From contig NZ_VIGX01000020.1 in NCBI RefSeq assembly GCF_007858475.1, forward strand, positions 1-64,000: a stretch of DNA of 64,000 nt, in the 5' to 3' direction. The position numbers and the translations under genes are program-made. The notes beneath the pieces are model-generated. The model saw only the letters and a program-made list of their open reading frames with translations, was not told where the DNA came from and made no database searches. The DNA comes from Tsukamurella conjunctivitidis (lineage in GTDB: Bacteria > Actinomycetota > Actinomycetes > Mycobacteriales > Mycobacteriaceae). Positions 34,725 to 43,487 of the stretch are shown here, one piece after another. Numbering within the stretch: the stretch's first letter is position 1; each line of letters begins with the position of its first letter.

Positions 34725-35822
34725 GTGATCGTCGATTGCGCCCATTACCTGGGTGGCACCCGGCAGGCCGAGGAGACCCTCGCGCCGCTGGACGCCGCCC
34801 GCCTCTGCACGGAGAACGGCTTCGTCTGGCTCGGCCTGTTCGAGCCGACACCGGAGGAGATGGAGTCCGTCCGCGAGGCCTTCGATCTGCACGAACTCGC
34901 CGTCGAGGACGCACAGGACTACCACCTGCGGCCCAAGGTCGAGGACTTCGAGGCATCCGTCAAGCTGGTGATCCTGCGGACCGCGCGCTACGACGACGCC
35001 CGCGAGGAGGTCGACTTCGGCGAGATCAGCGTCTTCGTCGCGAAGAACTTCGTCATCACCGTGCGGCAGGGTGTGGCGAGCGAGCTGCACCAGGCGCGCG
35101 CCCGGCTGGAGCAGAAGCCCGAGCTCCTCGCGCTGGGCACCGACGCGGTGCTGTGGGCGATCCTCGACCAGGTCGTGGACGGCTACGAGCCCGTCGTCGC
35201 CGGCCTGGAGCACGACATCGAGCAGATCGAGGCGACGGTCTTCTCGGGCGCCGTCGCCCCCACCGAGCGGATCTACCTGCTGCGGCGCGAGGTGACGAAC
35301 TTCTACCGGGCCGCGCACCCGCTGCTCGCGGTGGTCACCGCGGTGGGCAAGGGCCTCGGCGAGGAGCGCCTCGCCCCCTACCTGCGCGACGTCTACGACC
35401 GACTGCAGCTGGTCAACGAGGAGGTCTCCGCCCAGCGCGACCTGCTCGGCACCATCCTGCAGGCGAACATCGCCGTGGTCTCCGTCCAACAGGCGCATTC
35501 CGCAGCACGGCAGAGCTCGACGATCGAGCGCCTGACCATCCTCTCGACCATCTTCCTGCCGCTGACCTTCGTCACCGGCTTCTTCGGCCAGAACTTCGGC
35601 TGGCTCGTCGACCACATCGGCGGCGCGTGGCAGTTCTTCTTCCTGGGCCTGGGCGGCCTGCTCGTACCCCTGATCGCGCTCGCGCTGTGGCTGCGCCGGA
35701 ACAAGGGGCCGGAGGTCGATCCGTTCGCGAGCGCGCACCACGGCGCGCACTCCACCTCGGGCGGTGCCTCGTCGGCGCTGGGCGGCCGACCGCCGGCCGA
35801 CCGGGCCGACGGTCAGCGCTGA
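34725..35822 (+). CDS. corA: CorA-family divalent cation transporter with GQN motif
   Basis: A 365-residue CorA/2-TM-GxN protein: a large cytoplasmic domain (WLGLFEPTPEEMESV, AVEDAQDYHLRPKVEDF, VFVAKNFVITVRQG), a long stalk helix (IERLTILSTIFLPLTFVTGFFG) and two C-terminal helices. The loop signature reads GQN (residues 288-290) where most CorA proteins have GMN. A Gly/Ser/His-rich tail follows. It should form a pentameric Mg2+ or Co2+ channel, but the variant signature leaves other divalent ions possible. Translation starts at GTG 34725. Confidence 0.88.
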   Translation: MIVDCAHYLGGTRQAEETLAPLDAARLCTENGFVWLGLFEPTPEEMESVREAFDLHELAVEDAQDYHLRPKVEDFEASVKLVILRTARYDDAREEVDFGEISVFVAKNFVITVRQGVASELHQARARLEQKPELLALGTDAVLWAILDQVVDGYEPVVAGLEHDIEQIEATVFSGAVAPTERIYLLRREVTNFYRAAHPLLAVVTAVGKGLGEERLAPYLRDVYDRLQLVNEEVSAQRDLLGTILQANIAVVSVQQAHSAARQSSTIERLTILSTIFLPLTFVTGFFGQNFGWLVDHIGGAWQFFFLGLGGLLVPLIALALWLRRNKGPEVDPFASAHHGAHSTSGGASSALGGRPPADRADGQR

Positions 35823-35863
35823 GACCGCCCCGTCGGCCCCGTTCCGGCGAGTAACCTGGTGGC

Positions 35864-36757
35864 GTGCGCACTGCGATACCCGCCTGGGAGCCCGCGGAGG
35901 CCACCGCGCCCGACGTGGACTGGGCCGAACGGCTCGACCGGGCGCACGCCGTGTTGCGCGGGCGGCGGATCGTCGCGCTCACCGGCGCGGGCGTCTCCAC
36001 CGCGTCCGGCATCCCCGACTACCGCAGCCCGGGGGCGCCCCGTCGGACTCCGATGACGCTCCAGCAGTTCCTCGGCTCCGCCGAGTTCCGGCGACGGTAC
36101 TGGGCGCGCAACCACCTCGGCTGGCGGCACATGGATTCGGCGCAGCCCAACGCCGCACACCGGGCGCTGGCCGGGCTTCCGGGCGTGACCGGGGTGATCA
36201 CGCAGAACGTCGACCTGCTGCACCTCAAGGCGGGTTCTCGCGGCGTCATCGACCTCCACGGCAACTACGCCCAGGTCCGCTGCCTGAGCTGCGACTACCG
36301 GATCAGCCGCCACCGCCTGCACGCCCAACTCGAACCGCTCAACGCCGGCTTCACGGCACGGATCGCCGGACGAGGCGCGCTCGAGGTCGCCCCGGACGCC
36401 GACGTCGTCGTCGAGGACACGACCGACTTCACCATGGTCGATTGCGCCGTGTGCGACGGCGTGCTCAAGCCCGACATCGTCTACTTCGGCGAGTCCGTGC
36501 CCAAGCCGCGCGTCGCGCGGGCCTTCGCCGCGGTCGACGACGCCGATGCCCTCCTCGTGCTCGGCACCTCCCTCACCGTGATGTCCGGCCTGCGCTTCGT
36601 GCGGCACGCCGCCAAACAGGGCAAACCCGTCGTCATCGTCAACCGCGGACGCACGCGCGGCGACGAGCTGGCCGACGTCACCGTCGACGTGGACGTCGCG
36701 ACGGCGCTGGCCCGTCTCACCGACGACCGTCGTACCCCGACCGAGAGGACCCGATGA
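35864..36757 (+). CDS. NAD-dependent protein deacylase, SIR2 family
   Basis: A 297-residue sirtuin. The NAD-binding motifs GAGVSTASGIPDYRSPG and TQNVDLLH, the catalytic His in DLHGNYAQVRC, and the zinc ligands CLSC ... CAVCDG followed by LKPDIVYFGESVP and LGTSLTV are all present. The pattern resembles class II (SIRT4-like) bacterial sirtuins. It removes acyl groups from lysines using NAD. GTG 35864 begins 41 bases after corA. The stop overlaps the next gene's start (ATGA, 36754-36757). Confidence 0.93.
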   Translation: MRTAIPAWEPAEATAPDVDWAERLDRAHAVLRGRRIVALTGAGVSTASGIPDYRSPGAPRRTPMTLQQFLGSAEFRRRYWARNHLGWRHMDSAQPNAAHRALAGLPGVTGVITQNVDLLHLKAGSRGVIDLHGNYAQVRCLSCDYRISRHRLHAQLEPLNAGFTARIAGRGALEVAPDADVVVEDTTDFTMVDCAVCDGVLKPDIVYFGESVPKPRVARAFAAVDDADALLVLGTSLTVMSGLRFVRHAAKQGKPVVIVNRGRTRGDELADVTVDVDVATALARLTDDRRTPTERTR

Positions 36758-38967
36758 CCTCCGCCGCCGACCTGCCGCTCGAGGACCGCGCCCGCCTGCT
36801 CACGGGCGCCGACTTCTGGACCACGGCCCCGGCGCCCGGCGTCCCGTCGATCGTGCTGACGGACGGCCCGCACGGCGTGCGCCGCCAGGTCGGCGCGTCG
36901 GATCATCTCGGACTCAACGCCGCCGCGCCCGCGACCTGTTTCCCGCCGGCCGTCGCGGTGGGGTCCAGTTGGAACCCGGACCTGGCGCGACGCATCGGGG
37001 CGGCCGTCGCCGCCGAGGCGCGCGCGCTCGGCGTCGCCGTGGTCCTCGGCCCCGGCGTGAACATCAAGCGGCACCCGCTGTGCGGTAGGAACTTCGAGTA
37101 CTACTCGGAGGATCCGCTCCTGGCCGGCACGCTCGGCGCCGCCGCGGTGCAGGGGCTGCAGAGCGCCGGCGCGGGCGCATCGGTGAAGCACTTCGCGCTG
37201 AACAACCAGGAGACCGAGCGGATGCGGATCAGCGTGGACGCGGATCCGCGCACCGTCCGCGAGATCTACCTGCCCGCGTTCGAGACGATCGTCCGCGAGG
37301 CCGCGCCCGCGACCGTGATGTGCTCCTACAACCGCATCGACGGCGTCCACGCTTCCGAGAACCCCTGGCTGCTCACCACCGTCCTGCGGGACGAGTGGGG
37401 CTTCGAGGGCCTCGTGGTCTCCGACTGGGGTGCCGTGCACGATCCCGTCGCGGCGGTGCGGGCCGGTCTCGACCTCGAGATGCCGCACGGGCCGCACAGC
37501 GCCGGGAAGGTCGTCGCCGCCGTGCGTGCGGGCGCGCTCGACGAGGCCGTCGTGACGCGCGCGGCGCAGCGCGTGATCGACCTGACGCGGTGGGCACCGT
37601 CGGACGACGAGCCCGCGCCGGACCTCGACGCGCACCACGCGCTCGCGCGGGAGGCCGCGGCGGAATGCGCGGTGCTGCTGCGCAACGAGAACGCGGCACT
37701 CCCCCTCGGCGGCGCCTCCGGATCGATCGCCGTGATCGGCGAGCTCGCTCGTGCCCCGCGGTACCAGGGCGGCGGGTCGAGCCACATCAACGCCACCCGC
37801 GTCGACGTGCCGCTCGACGAGATCGCCGCGCGCGGAGCCGATCTGGGCGTCGCCGTGGAGTTCGCGGCGGGTTACGGCCTCGGCGACGCGGGCGACGGCG
37901 AGATCCTCCGCTCGGAGGCGGTCGCCGCGGCCGCGCGGTCCGGCGTGACGGTGGTCTTCGCCGGACTCACCGAGTCGGAGGAGTCCGAGGGCTTCGACCG
38001 GCCGGACCTCGCGATCGCCCCGCAGCAGGTCGAACTGATCCGCGCGGTCGCGTCCGCGGCGCCGCGCACCGTCGTGGTGCTGGTCGGCGGCGGGGTGGTC
38101 GAGCTGGAAGCGTGGCACGACGAGGTGGACGCGATCCTCGAGGCCTTCCTGCTGGGCCAGGGCGGCGGCGCGGCCGTCGCCGACCTGCTCTTCGGCATGG
38201 CGGAACCGTCGGGCAGGCTCGCCGAGACGATCCCCCACAGGCTCGAGGAAACGCCGGCGTTCGGAAACTTCCCCGGCGAGTTGGGCACGGTGCGGTACGG
38301 CGAGGGCCTGCTCGTGGGCTACCGCTGGTACACCACGCGCGGGATCGCTCCGCGGTACCCGTTCGGGCACGGGCTCGGCTACACCGACTTCGCGGTCGAC
38401 GACCTCGCCGTGCGCGCCACCGGCCCCGACGCCGCGACCGCCACGGTCCGCGTCACGAACACCGGGTCGCGCGCCGGGAGTCACGTGGTGCAGCTGTACA
38501 TCGGCGGCGGGCCCGGCCCCGTCCTCCGCCCTCGGCGGTCCCTGGCGGCGTTCCGCAAGGTCGCGCTCGATCCCGGTGCGTCGATGACGGTGAGCATCGA
38601 CCTGCCGCGCCGTGCCTTCGCCTTCTGGGACGAGCCGCGCGGCGCGTGGGTGACCGCGCCCGGCACCTACAAGGTGGAGGTGGGGCGCAGCAGCGCGGAC
38701 ATCGATGCCGCTGCGGAGATCCCGCTCGACGGTGACACCATCGTCGACGCCCTGGACATGGAGTCGACCATCGCGGAGTGGGCGGCGCACCCCGTCGCGG
38801 GCGAGGACTTCCGCACGGCACTCGCCGGGGCCGCGGGCGGCATGCCCGTCGACCAGCTGCTGGAGCTCGCCGGATCGATGCCGCTCGGGAAGGCGCTCGA
38901 CATGCTGCCCGGGCCGGCCGGTGACGAGGCGCGGGCGCGACTGGAAGCCGCGGTCGCCGCACGGTGA
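36754..38967 (+). CDS. Glycoside hydrolase family 3 beta-glucosidase-like protein
   Basis: A 737-residue GH3 enzyme. The N-terminal barrel has LTDGPHGVR, ALGVAVVLGPGVNIKRHPLCGRNFEYYSEDP, SVKHFALNNQETER and the nucleophile motif VVSDWGAVHD. The second domain contains LLRNENAALPL and FLLGQGGGAAVADLLFG, and a fibronectin III-like C-terminal domain (VQLYIGG, ...ALDPGASMTVSIDL) follows. There is no signal peptide, so it is likely cytoplasmic and acts on short beta-glucosides or glycoconjugates. It overlaps the sirtuin gene. Confidence 0.92.
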   Translation: MTSAADLPLEDRARLLTGADFWTTAPAPGVPSIVLTDGPHGVRRQVGASDHLGLNAAAPATCFPPAVAVGSSWNPDLARRIGAAVAAEARALGVAVVLGPGVNIKRHPLCGRNFEYYSEDPLLAGTLGAAAVQGLQSAGAGASVKHFALNNQETERMRISVDADPRTVREIYLPAFETIVREAAPATVMCSYNRIDGVHASENPWLLTTVLRDEWGFEGLVVSDWGAVHDPVAAVRAGLDLEMPHGPHSAGKVVAAVRAGALDEAVVTRAAQRVIDLTRWAPSDDEPAPDLDAHHALAREAAAECAVLLRNENAALPLGGASGSIAVIGELARAPRYQGGGSSHINATRVDVPLDEIAARGADLGVAVEFAAGYGLGDAGDGEILRSEAVAAAARSGVTVVFAGLTESEESEGFDRPDLAIAPQQVELIRAVASAAPRTVVVLVGGGVVELEAWHDEVDAILEAFLLGQGGGAAVADLLFGMAEPSGRLAETIPHRLEETPAFGNFPGELGTVRYGEGLLVGYRWYTTRGIAPRYPFGHGLGYTDFAVDDLAVRATGPDAATATVRVTNTGSRAGSHVVQLYIGGGPGPVLRPRRSLAAFRKVALDPGASMTVSIDLPRRAFAFWDEPRGAWVTAPGTYKVEVGRSSADIDAAAEIPLDGDTIVDALDMESTIAEWAAHPVAGEDFRTALAGAAGGMPVDQLLELAGSMPLGKALDMLPGPAGDEARARLEAAVAAR

Positions 38968-39027
38968 CCACGCTGCTCAGAGCGGATCCGACGGTGCCGG
39001 AGGCCCGGGAGTCGTAGCGTTGCCGGT

Positions 39028-39381
39028 ATGACGACCCGCGGCGAGGCACTGTTCCGGCACGAGCTCGGCGCTCACCTGCGCCGGTTGCGGCACGAGCGGG
39101 GCGAACGGCTGACGGACACCGCGGAGCGCGCCGGGATCTCGCCGCAGTACCTCTCCGAGATCGAGCGCGGTCTCAAGGACCCGTCGAGCGAGATGCTCGC
39201 CGCCATCGCCGGAGCACTGGGTACCGGGGTCGGCGCCGTCGCCGTCGAGGTGGGGCTGCGCCTGCAGCCGGCCCGCCCCGTCCTGCGCCTGGATCTCACG
39301 GCGACCCCGGTGCCGGCGGCGCGCCCCGTCTCCCCCGCGCCCGCGTCGCCCGGGCCACGCCTGCTGGCGCTGGCGGCCTGA
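39028..39381 (+). CDS. XRE-family regulator, ClgR/PopR-like
   Basis: A 117-residue protein with an N-terminal helix-turn-helix: LGAHLRRLRHERGERLTDTAERAGISPQYLSEIERGLKDPSSEMLAAIAGALG. The S-x-x-YLSEIERG-x-KDPSSE motif is characteristic of ClgR and PopR, actinobacterial activators of clp genes. It ends 4 bases from a convergent pair of accessory clpP genes, the genomic arrangement expected of PopR, the clpP3-clpP4 activator in Streptomyces. The C-terminus is Pro/Ala-rich and unstructured. The target assignment is inferred from proximity. Confidence 0.8.
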   Translation: MTTRGEALFRHELGAHLRRLRHERGERLTDTAERAGISPQYLSEIERGLKDPSSEMLAAIAGALGTGVGAVAVEVGLRLQPARPVLRLDLTATPVPAARPVSPAPASPGPRLLALAA

Positions 39382-39385
39382 CCCG

Positions 39386-39970
39386 TCAGGCCTCCTCGAT
39401 CACCTCGTCGATCAGCCCGTAGCCGACGGCGTCCTCGGCGGTGAAGACGCGGTCGTGATCGGTGTCCGCGCGCAGTTCGTCCGGCGTCCGGCCCGTGTGC
39501 CGCGCCAGCACCCGCTCCATCTGCGCGCGGACGCGGATCACCTCGTCGGCCTGGAGGATCAGATCCGGGATCGTGCCGCGCCCCTGCGCGGAGGGCTGGT
39601 GCAGCACCACGCGCGAGTGGGGCAGGCCCATCCGCCGGCCGGGTGTGCCGCCCGCGAGGAGCAGCGCGCCCACCGCGACCGCCTGCCCGACGCAGGTGGT
39701 GGCGATCGCCGGCCGGATGTACCGCATGGTGTCGTAGATCGCCAGCGCAGCACTGGGATCGCCGCCCTCGCAGTTGATGTACAGCTGGATCTCGCCGTCA
39801 CCGTCGGAGGCGAGGAAGAGCAGCTGGGCGACGATCGCGTTCGCGACTCCCGCGTCGACCGCCGTGCCGAGGTAGACGACGCGCTCGGAGAGCAGGTGGG
39901 AGTAGACGTCGGTGATCCGCTCGCCGTTCGGGCGCCGGTCGATGACGTTGGGAATGGTGTAGGTGCTCAT
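39386..39970 (-). CDS. Accessory ClpP-family subunit lacking the catalytic serine
   Basis: A 194-residue ClpP fold protein that has lost the nucleophile. The usual GxAASMG box reads GQAVAVG (residues 95-101), with Ala99 in place of Ser. The INSPGG strand motif reads INCEGGDP (65-72). The catalytic His (LHQPS, His124) and the Asp of the ADTDHDR segment remain. It resembles inactive ClpR-type subunits that assemble with an active partner. The start overlaps the stop of the neighbouring clpP gene (ATGA, 39967-39970), so a mixed complex is likely. Confidence 0.88.
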   Translation of the reverse strand: MSTYTIPNVIDRRPNGERITDVYSHLLSERVVYLGTAVDAGVANAIVAQLLFLASDGDGEIQLYINCEGGDPSAALAIYDTMRYIRPAIATTCVGQAVAVGALLLAGGTPGRRMGLPHSRVVLHQPSAQGRGTIPDLILQADEVIRVRAQMERVLARHTGRTPDELRADTDHDRVFTAEDAVGYGLIDEVIEEA

Positions 39971-40584
39971 CGGACCGCCCCCGCCAGGTCGAATCCCGCG
40001 CGGCGCCGGCCGGGCACGACGGTGTCGAAGGAGTCGACGATCTCGTCGATGAAGCCGTACTCGCGCGCCTGCTCCGCGGTGTACCAGCGATCGTGCAGCG
40101 AGTCCTCGAAGATCTGCTCCACGGGTCGGCCGGTGTCCGCGGCGATCAGGCCGAGGACCGTGTCGCGGGTGTGCCGCAGGTCGCCCGCCTGCAGCTCGAT
40201 GTCGACCGCGGTGCCGCCGATACCCGCGGAGCCCTGGTGCATGAGCACGCGGGCGTGCGGCAGCGCGCGCCGCTTACCGGGCGTGCCGGCGGAGAGCAGG
40301 AACTGGCCGGCGCTGTAGGCGATGCCGAGGACCAGCGTGGAGACGTCGCACGGGACGAGCCGCATGACGTCGCGGATCGCGAGCATCGACGGGACGGAAC
40401 CGCCCGGCGAATGGATCCACAGCGCGATGTCGGCCGAACCGGCGGAGGCCAGCGAAAGGATCTGGGTCGCGAGCAGGGAGCCGTTGTCGTCGTCGAGCGG
40501 ACCGTCGAGGACGACGACCCGTCGGTCGTAGAGCTCGCGGCGCACGCTCTCGGTGAAATGCGGAATCTTCGGGTTATCAGCCAT
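39967..40584 (-). CDS. clpP: Accessory ATP-dependent Clp protease proteolytic subunit
   Basis: A 205-residue ClpP with a full triad: Ser91 in LGIAYSAGQ, His in LMHQGSAG, and Asp in FEDSLHDRWY. The IHSPGGSV oxyanion strand is normal. It is distinct from the main clpP1/clpP2 genes at 57-59 kb. As first gene of a two-gene operon with a serine-less paralogue it probably supplies the activity of a second, mixed ClpP barrel controlled by the adjacent ClgR/PopR-like protein. Confidence 0.93.
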   Translation of the reverse strand: MADNPKIPHFTESVRRELYDRRVVVLDGPLDDDNGSLLATQILSLASAGSADIALWIHSPGGSVPSMLAIRDVMRLVPCDVSTLVLGIAYSAGQFLLSAGTPGKRRALPHARVLMHQGSAGIGGTAVDIELQAGDLRHTRDTVLGLIAADTGRPVEQIFEDSLHDRWYTAEQAREYGFIDEIVDSFDTVVPGRRRAGFDLAGAVR

Positions 40585-40684
40585 GCGCCCATGATGGAAC
40601 GGGACGAACGCTCAGGACAGACGAATCCGCCTGGGGCGGAACCGCTCACGGCAGCTCCGCTCCAGGCGGATTCCTGGCGCCGGG

Positions 40685-41692
40685 TCAGCCGGCGGAGTAG
40701 GCGGGCTCGCTGCGGAAGCGCGAGACGCGACCGTCGATGCCAAGGACGCGCCACAGCACGCGCGAGACCGGGTTCATCAACTTCGTCTTCTCGGCGAGCA
40801 GCCGGACGTCGCCGAAGACCTCACGCTTCATCGCCTGCGATTCGGGCGAGCGCCAGTACATCTGCTTCCAGACCTCGCGCGGGATGTCGAACCGCTTGCG
40901 GAACTCGCGCGGCGGCACCGCGATCGCCGTCAGCAGCGAGCGCATCACGAGGGGCAGCGCCAGCGAGAGCAGGAACCGCGGGAACGCGCCACGCGTGGGG
41001 ATGCGGTGCTCCAGCAACTGGTGCGCGAACGAGATGTGGCGCGCCTCCTCCGCGACGTGGAGCTGCATGACCGCGGTCATCGTCGGGTGCTGCTCGATGC
41101 CGGAGCGCAGGAACTGCTTCTGCACGTGGTCGATCGGCTCCTCGCCGCCGAGCACGCCCATGTAGAAGATCATCGGGAAGGTGGTGGCCGCCAGCGGGAT
41201 CATCGGCGACAGGCGCCGGAACCACAGCGGACCGCCCGGGACGTCCATCCCGATCCGGTTGACGAACTCCTGGAACATCAGCGTGTGCTGGCACTCCTCC
41301 TTCGCCTCATGAGTCGCGTAGCGGAACTCCGGCGAGTTGTTCGGCTGCAGAGCCGTGTACTGCATGATCCCGCGGATCAGCACCGACTCGAACTGCAGGC
41401 CGACCTTGGCCACGTTCGCCTGGCGCCACATCCCCATCTCGATCTGCTTGGCGCGGGGCTGCGACTGGTACCACTCGGTGCGGCCGATCGGGTCGAACCG
41501 CGAGTCGAGGATCCACCGCGGATCGTCCGGGATCACCGCGAGCTCGGGCGAATCCCAGTCGATGTCGACGTACGGATCGAAGTTGCGCTGGACGGACGCC
41601 TCGGACAGATCCTGCAGAGTCTGCTCGTACTCCGCCTGCCCGGGGAACGGGCGGCCGCGGGTGCGGCCCATGTGCGTGATGTGCAGTGCCAT
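40685..41692 (-). CDS. AurF-family diiron oxygenase
   Basis: A 335-residue helical protein with the diiron carboxylate motifs of the AurF/p-aminobenzoate N-oxygenase family: an EAKEECQHTLMFQEF helix (E-x-x-x-E-x-x-H type) and EEARHISFAHQLLEHR, plus an upstream Glu in GLQFESVLIRG. Members oxidise aromatic amines or other substrates; this subgroup, common in mycolic-acid actinobacteria, has no defined substrate. A nearly symmetric AAATGT...ACATTT element lies about 40 bases upstream of the start. Confidence 0.85.
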   Translation of the reverse strand: MALHITHMGRTRGRPFPGQAEYEQTLQDLSEASVQRNFDPYVDIDWDSPELAVIPDDPRWILDSRFDPIGRTEWYQSQPRAKQIEMGMWRQANVAKVGLQFESVLIRGIMQYTALQPNNSPEFRYATHEAKEECQHTLMFQEFVNRIGMDVPGGPLWFRRLSPMIPLAATTFPMIFYMGVLGGEEPIDHVQKQFLRSGIEQHPTMTAVMQLHVAEEARHISFAHQLLEHRIPTRGAFPRFLLSLALPLVMRSLLTAIAVPPREFRKRFDIPREVWKQMYWRSPESQAMKREVFGDVRLLAEKTKLMNPVSRVLWRVLGIDGRVSRFRSEPAYSAG

Positions 41693-41730
41693 GACGGACT
41701 CCTCCTGCGGGCTGACACAGTTCTATTGAA

Positions 41731-41755
41731 AATGTACCACGATGGTGGACATTTC
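41731..41755. promoter_or_regulatory. Palindromic operator-like site between the AurF and SRPBCC genes
   Basis: AAATGT at 41731-41736 and ACATTT at 41750-41755 are inverted arms, and CCAC and GTGG pair inside them with one base of asymmetry. Palindromes ending in TGT...ACA with CCA/TGG cores are typical of TetR-family operators. It sits 39-63 bases upstream of the AurF gene start and 109 bases upstream of the divergent gene. No regulator gene is adjacent. Confidence 0.4.
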
Positions 41756-41863
41756 CTACCTGTCTGTATGAATGCCCTGGTCGTGCATGTAGGGTCGCCG
41801 GTGGTCACCCGGGACACCGGGTCCCATACGTACGTCGTCCCTGACGCCGAGGCCGGAGGCACC

Positions 41864-42310
41864 ATGACCACGATCCACCACACCGCGACCGCGTCTGTGC
41901 CGCTGAGCACCGCGTTCGCGCACGTCGCGGACTACCGGACCGTGCCCCGGTGGTTCTTCGGGATCAGCCGGTTCGACCCGCAGGGTGAGAAGGACTACGG
42001 CCTCGGCGCGACGTACGACTCCGCCGTGAAGGTCGGCCCCAAGGAGATCGGCTCGGTCGTGCGGGTGACCGAGTTCGAGGAGGACCGCCTCATCACACTG
42101 ACCTCGATCGCGGGCTTCACGACCACGTCGCGCTGGAGCTTCACCGCCGTCGACGACGCCACCACCGAACTCGCCGTGGAGTTCACCTACGAACTGCCCG
42201 GCGGCCTGGCCGGGAAGGCACTCGGCATGCTCATCGAGCCCTTCGCCGTACAGGCGGTGAAGGCCTCCGAGGCGGCGCTGCGCCGCGATCTCGAAGGCAC
42301 CCAGGTCTGA
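41864..42310 (+). CDS. SRPBCC family (START-like) protein
   Basis: A 148-residue polyketide-cyclase/dehydratase-like protein: TASVPLSTAFAHVADYRTVPRWFFGI at the start, VVRVTEFEEDRLITLTS, and a terminal helix, GLAGKALGMLIEPFAVQAVKASEAALRRDLE. The helix-grip fold binds hydrophobic ligands; the ligand is unknown. ATG 41864 has GGAGG at 41853-41857; an ATG at 41768 in the same frame would add 32 residues and is less likely. Confidence 0.82.
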   Translation: MTTIHHTATASVPLSTAFAHVADYRTVPRWFFGISRFDPQGEKDYGLGATYDSAVKVGPKEIGSVVRVTEFEEDRLITLTSIAGFTTTSRWSFTAVDDATTELAVEFTYELPGGLAGKALGMLIEPFAVQAVKASEAALRRDLEGTQV

Positions 42311-42350
42311 GCACACCGACCGGATCGGCTCCGGCGGCCGCCCGGCGGGC

Positions 42351-43487
42351 CTAGCGGACCGGTACCAGGTCGTCCGCGTGGACGACGGGCCGGCGCAGGC
42401 CCTCCGGCAGGTCCGTCGTATCGCGGCCGAGCATCATCTCGAGCTCGGTGTGGTCGTACGCGACCACACCGCGAGCCCGCACGACCCCGCGCAGGTCGCG
42501 CAGGTTCACCACGTCTCCCCCGGAGAAAGTGCCGGCCACCGCCGTCACGCCGGCGGGGAGCAGCGAACGGCGACGATCGACGACCGCGGAGACGGCGCCG
42601 TCGTCCAGGGTCAGGTCGCCGTGCACGTCGGCGGCATGCCGCACCCAGAACCGTCGGGCGGACAGGCGCACGGCCCGCGGCCGGAATACGGTGCCGACGT
42701 CGGCACCGTCGAGCGCCCGGTCGGCGAGGGCCGCGGCGGTGAGCAGCACCGGGACGCCCGCGTCGGCCGCCAGCCGCGCCGCGGAGAGCTTCGACGCCAT
42801 CCCGCCCGTACCGAGCGCGCCGCCGGAACCGGCGACGACGCCGTCGAGGTCCTCGGGCCCGTCGACGGCGGCGAGCAGCGCCGCGTCTCCCTTGCGGGGA
42901 TCGCCGTCGTACAGCCCGTCGACGTCGGACAGCAGGACCAGCGCGTCGGCACCGGTGAGATGCGCGACGAGGGCGGCGAGCCGATCGTTGTCGCCGAAGC
43001 GGACCTCGTTCGACGCCACCACGTCGTTCTCGTTGATGATCGGCACCGCGCCGAGGGTGCGCAGCCGGTCCAGGGTGCGCTGCGCGTTCGCGGCGTGCAC
43101 GCGGAGGCCGATGTCGTGCGCGGTGAGCAGCACGAGCGAGACGATGCGCTCGTACCGCCGGAACGAGGCGCCCCAGGCGTTGGCGAGCTGGAGCTGCCCC
43201 ACCGATGCGACGGCCTGCTTCGTCGCCAGGTCCGTCGGCCGACGCTTGAGGCCCAGGGGCGCCATCCCGGCGCCGATCGCACCCGAGGAGACGACGATGA
43301 CCTCCGTCCCCCGGTCGAGGCGGGCGACGATGGCATCGGTCAGGGCGTCCAACCGGTCGGAGGCGAGGCCGTGCTCGAGATCGGTCAACGCGGAGCTGCC
43401 GATCTTCACCACGAGCTTGCGGGCGCCAGCGACCACGGCGCGGATGTCGCCCGCGAGGAGATCACCGGTCGCGGGCGCCGCCGTCAT
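42351..43487 (-). CDS. proB: Glutamate 5-kinase
   Basis: A 378-residue ProB catalysing the first step of proline synthesis. The amino-acid kinase domain has [59 protein letters not shown] and [14 protein letters not shown]-terminal PUA domain follows ([42 protein letters not shown]). The start overlaps the obg stop (ATGA, 43484-43487). Confidence 0.97.
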   Translation of the reverse strand: MTAAPATGDLLAGDIRAVVAGARKLVVKIGSSALTDLEHGLASDRLDALTDAIVARLDRGTEVIVVSSGAIGAGMAPLGLKRRPTDLATKQAVASVGQLQLANAWGASFRRYERIVSLVLLTAHDIGLRVHAANAQRTLDRLRTLGAVPIINENDVVASNEVRFGDNDRLAALVAHLTGADALVLLSDVDGLYDGDPRKGDAALLAAVDGPEDLDGVVAGSGGALGTGGMASKLSAARLAADAGVPVLLTAAALADRALDGADVGTVFRPRAVRLSARRFWVRHAADVHGDLTLDDGAVSAVVDRRRSLLPAGVTAVAGTFSGGDVVNLRDLRGVVRARGVVAYDHTELEMMLGRDTTDLPEGLRRPVVHADDLVPVR

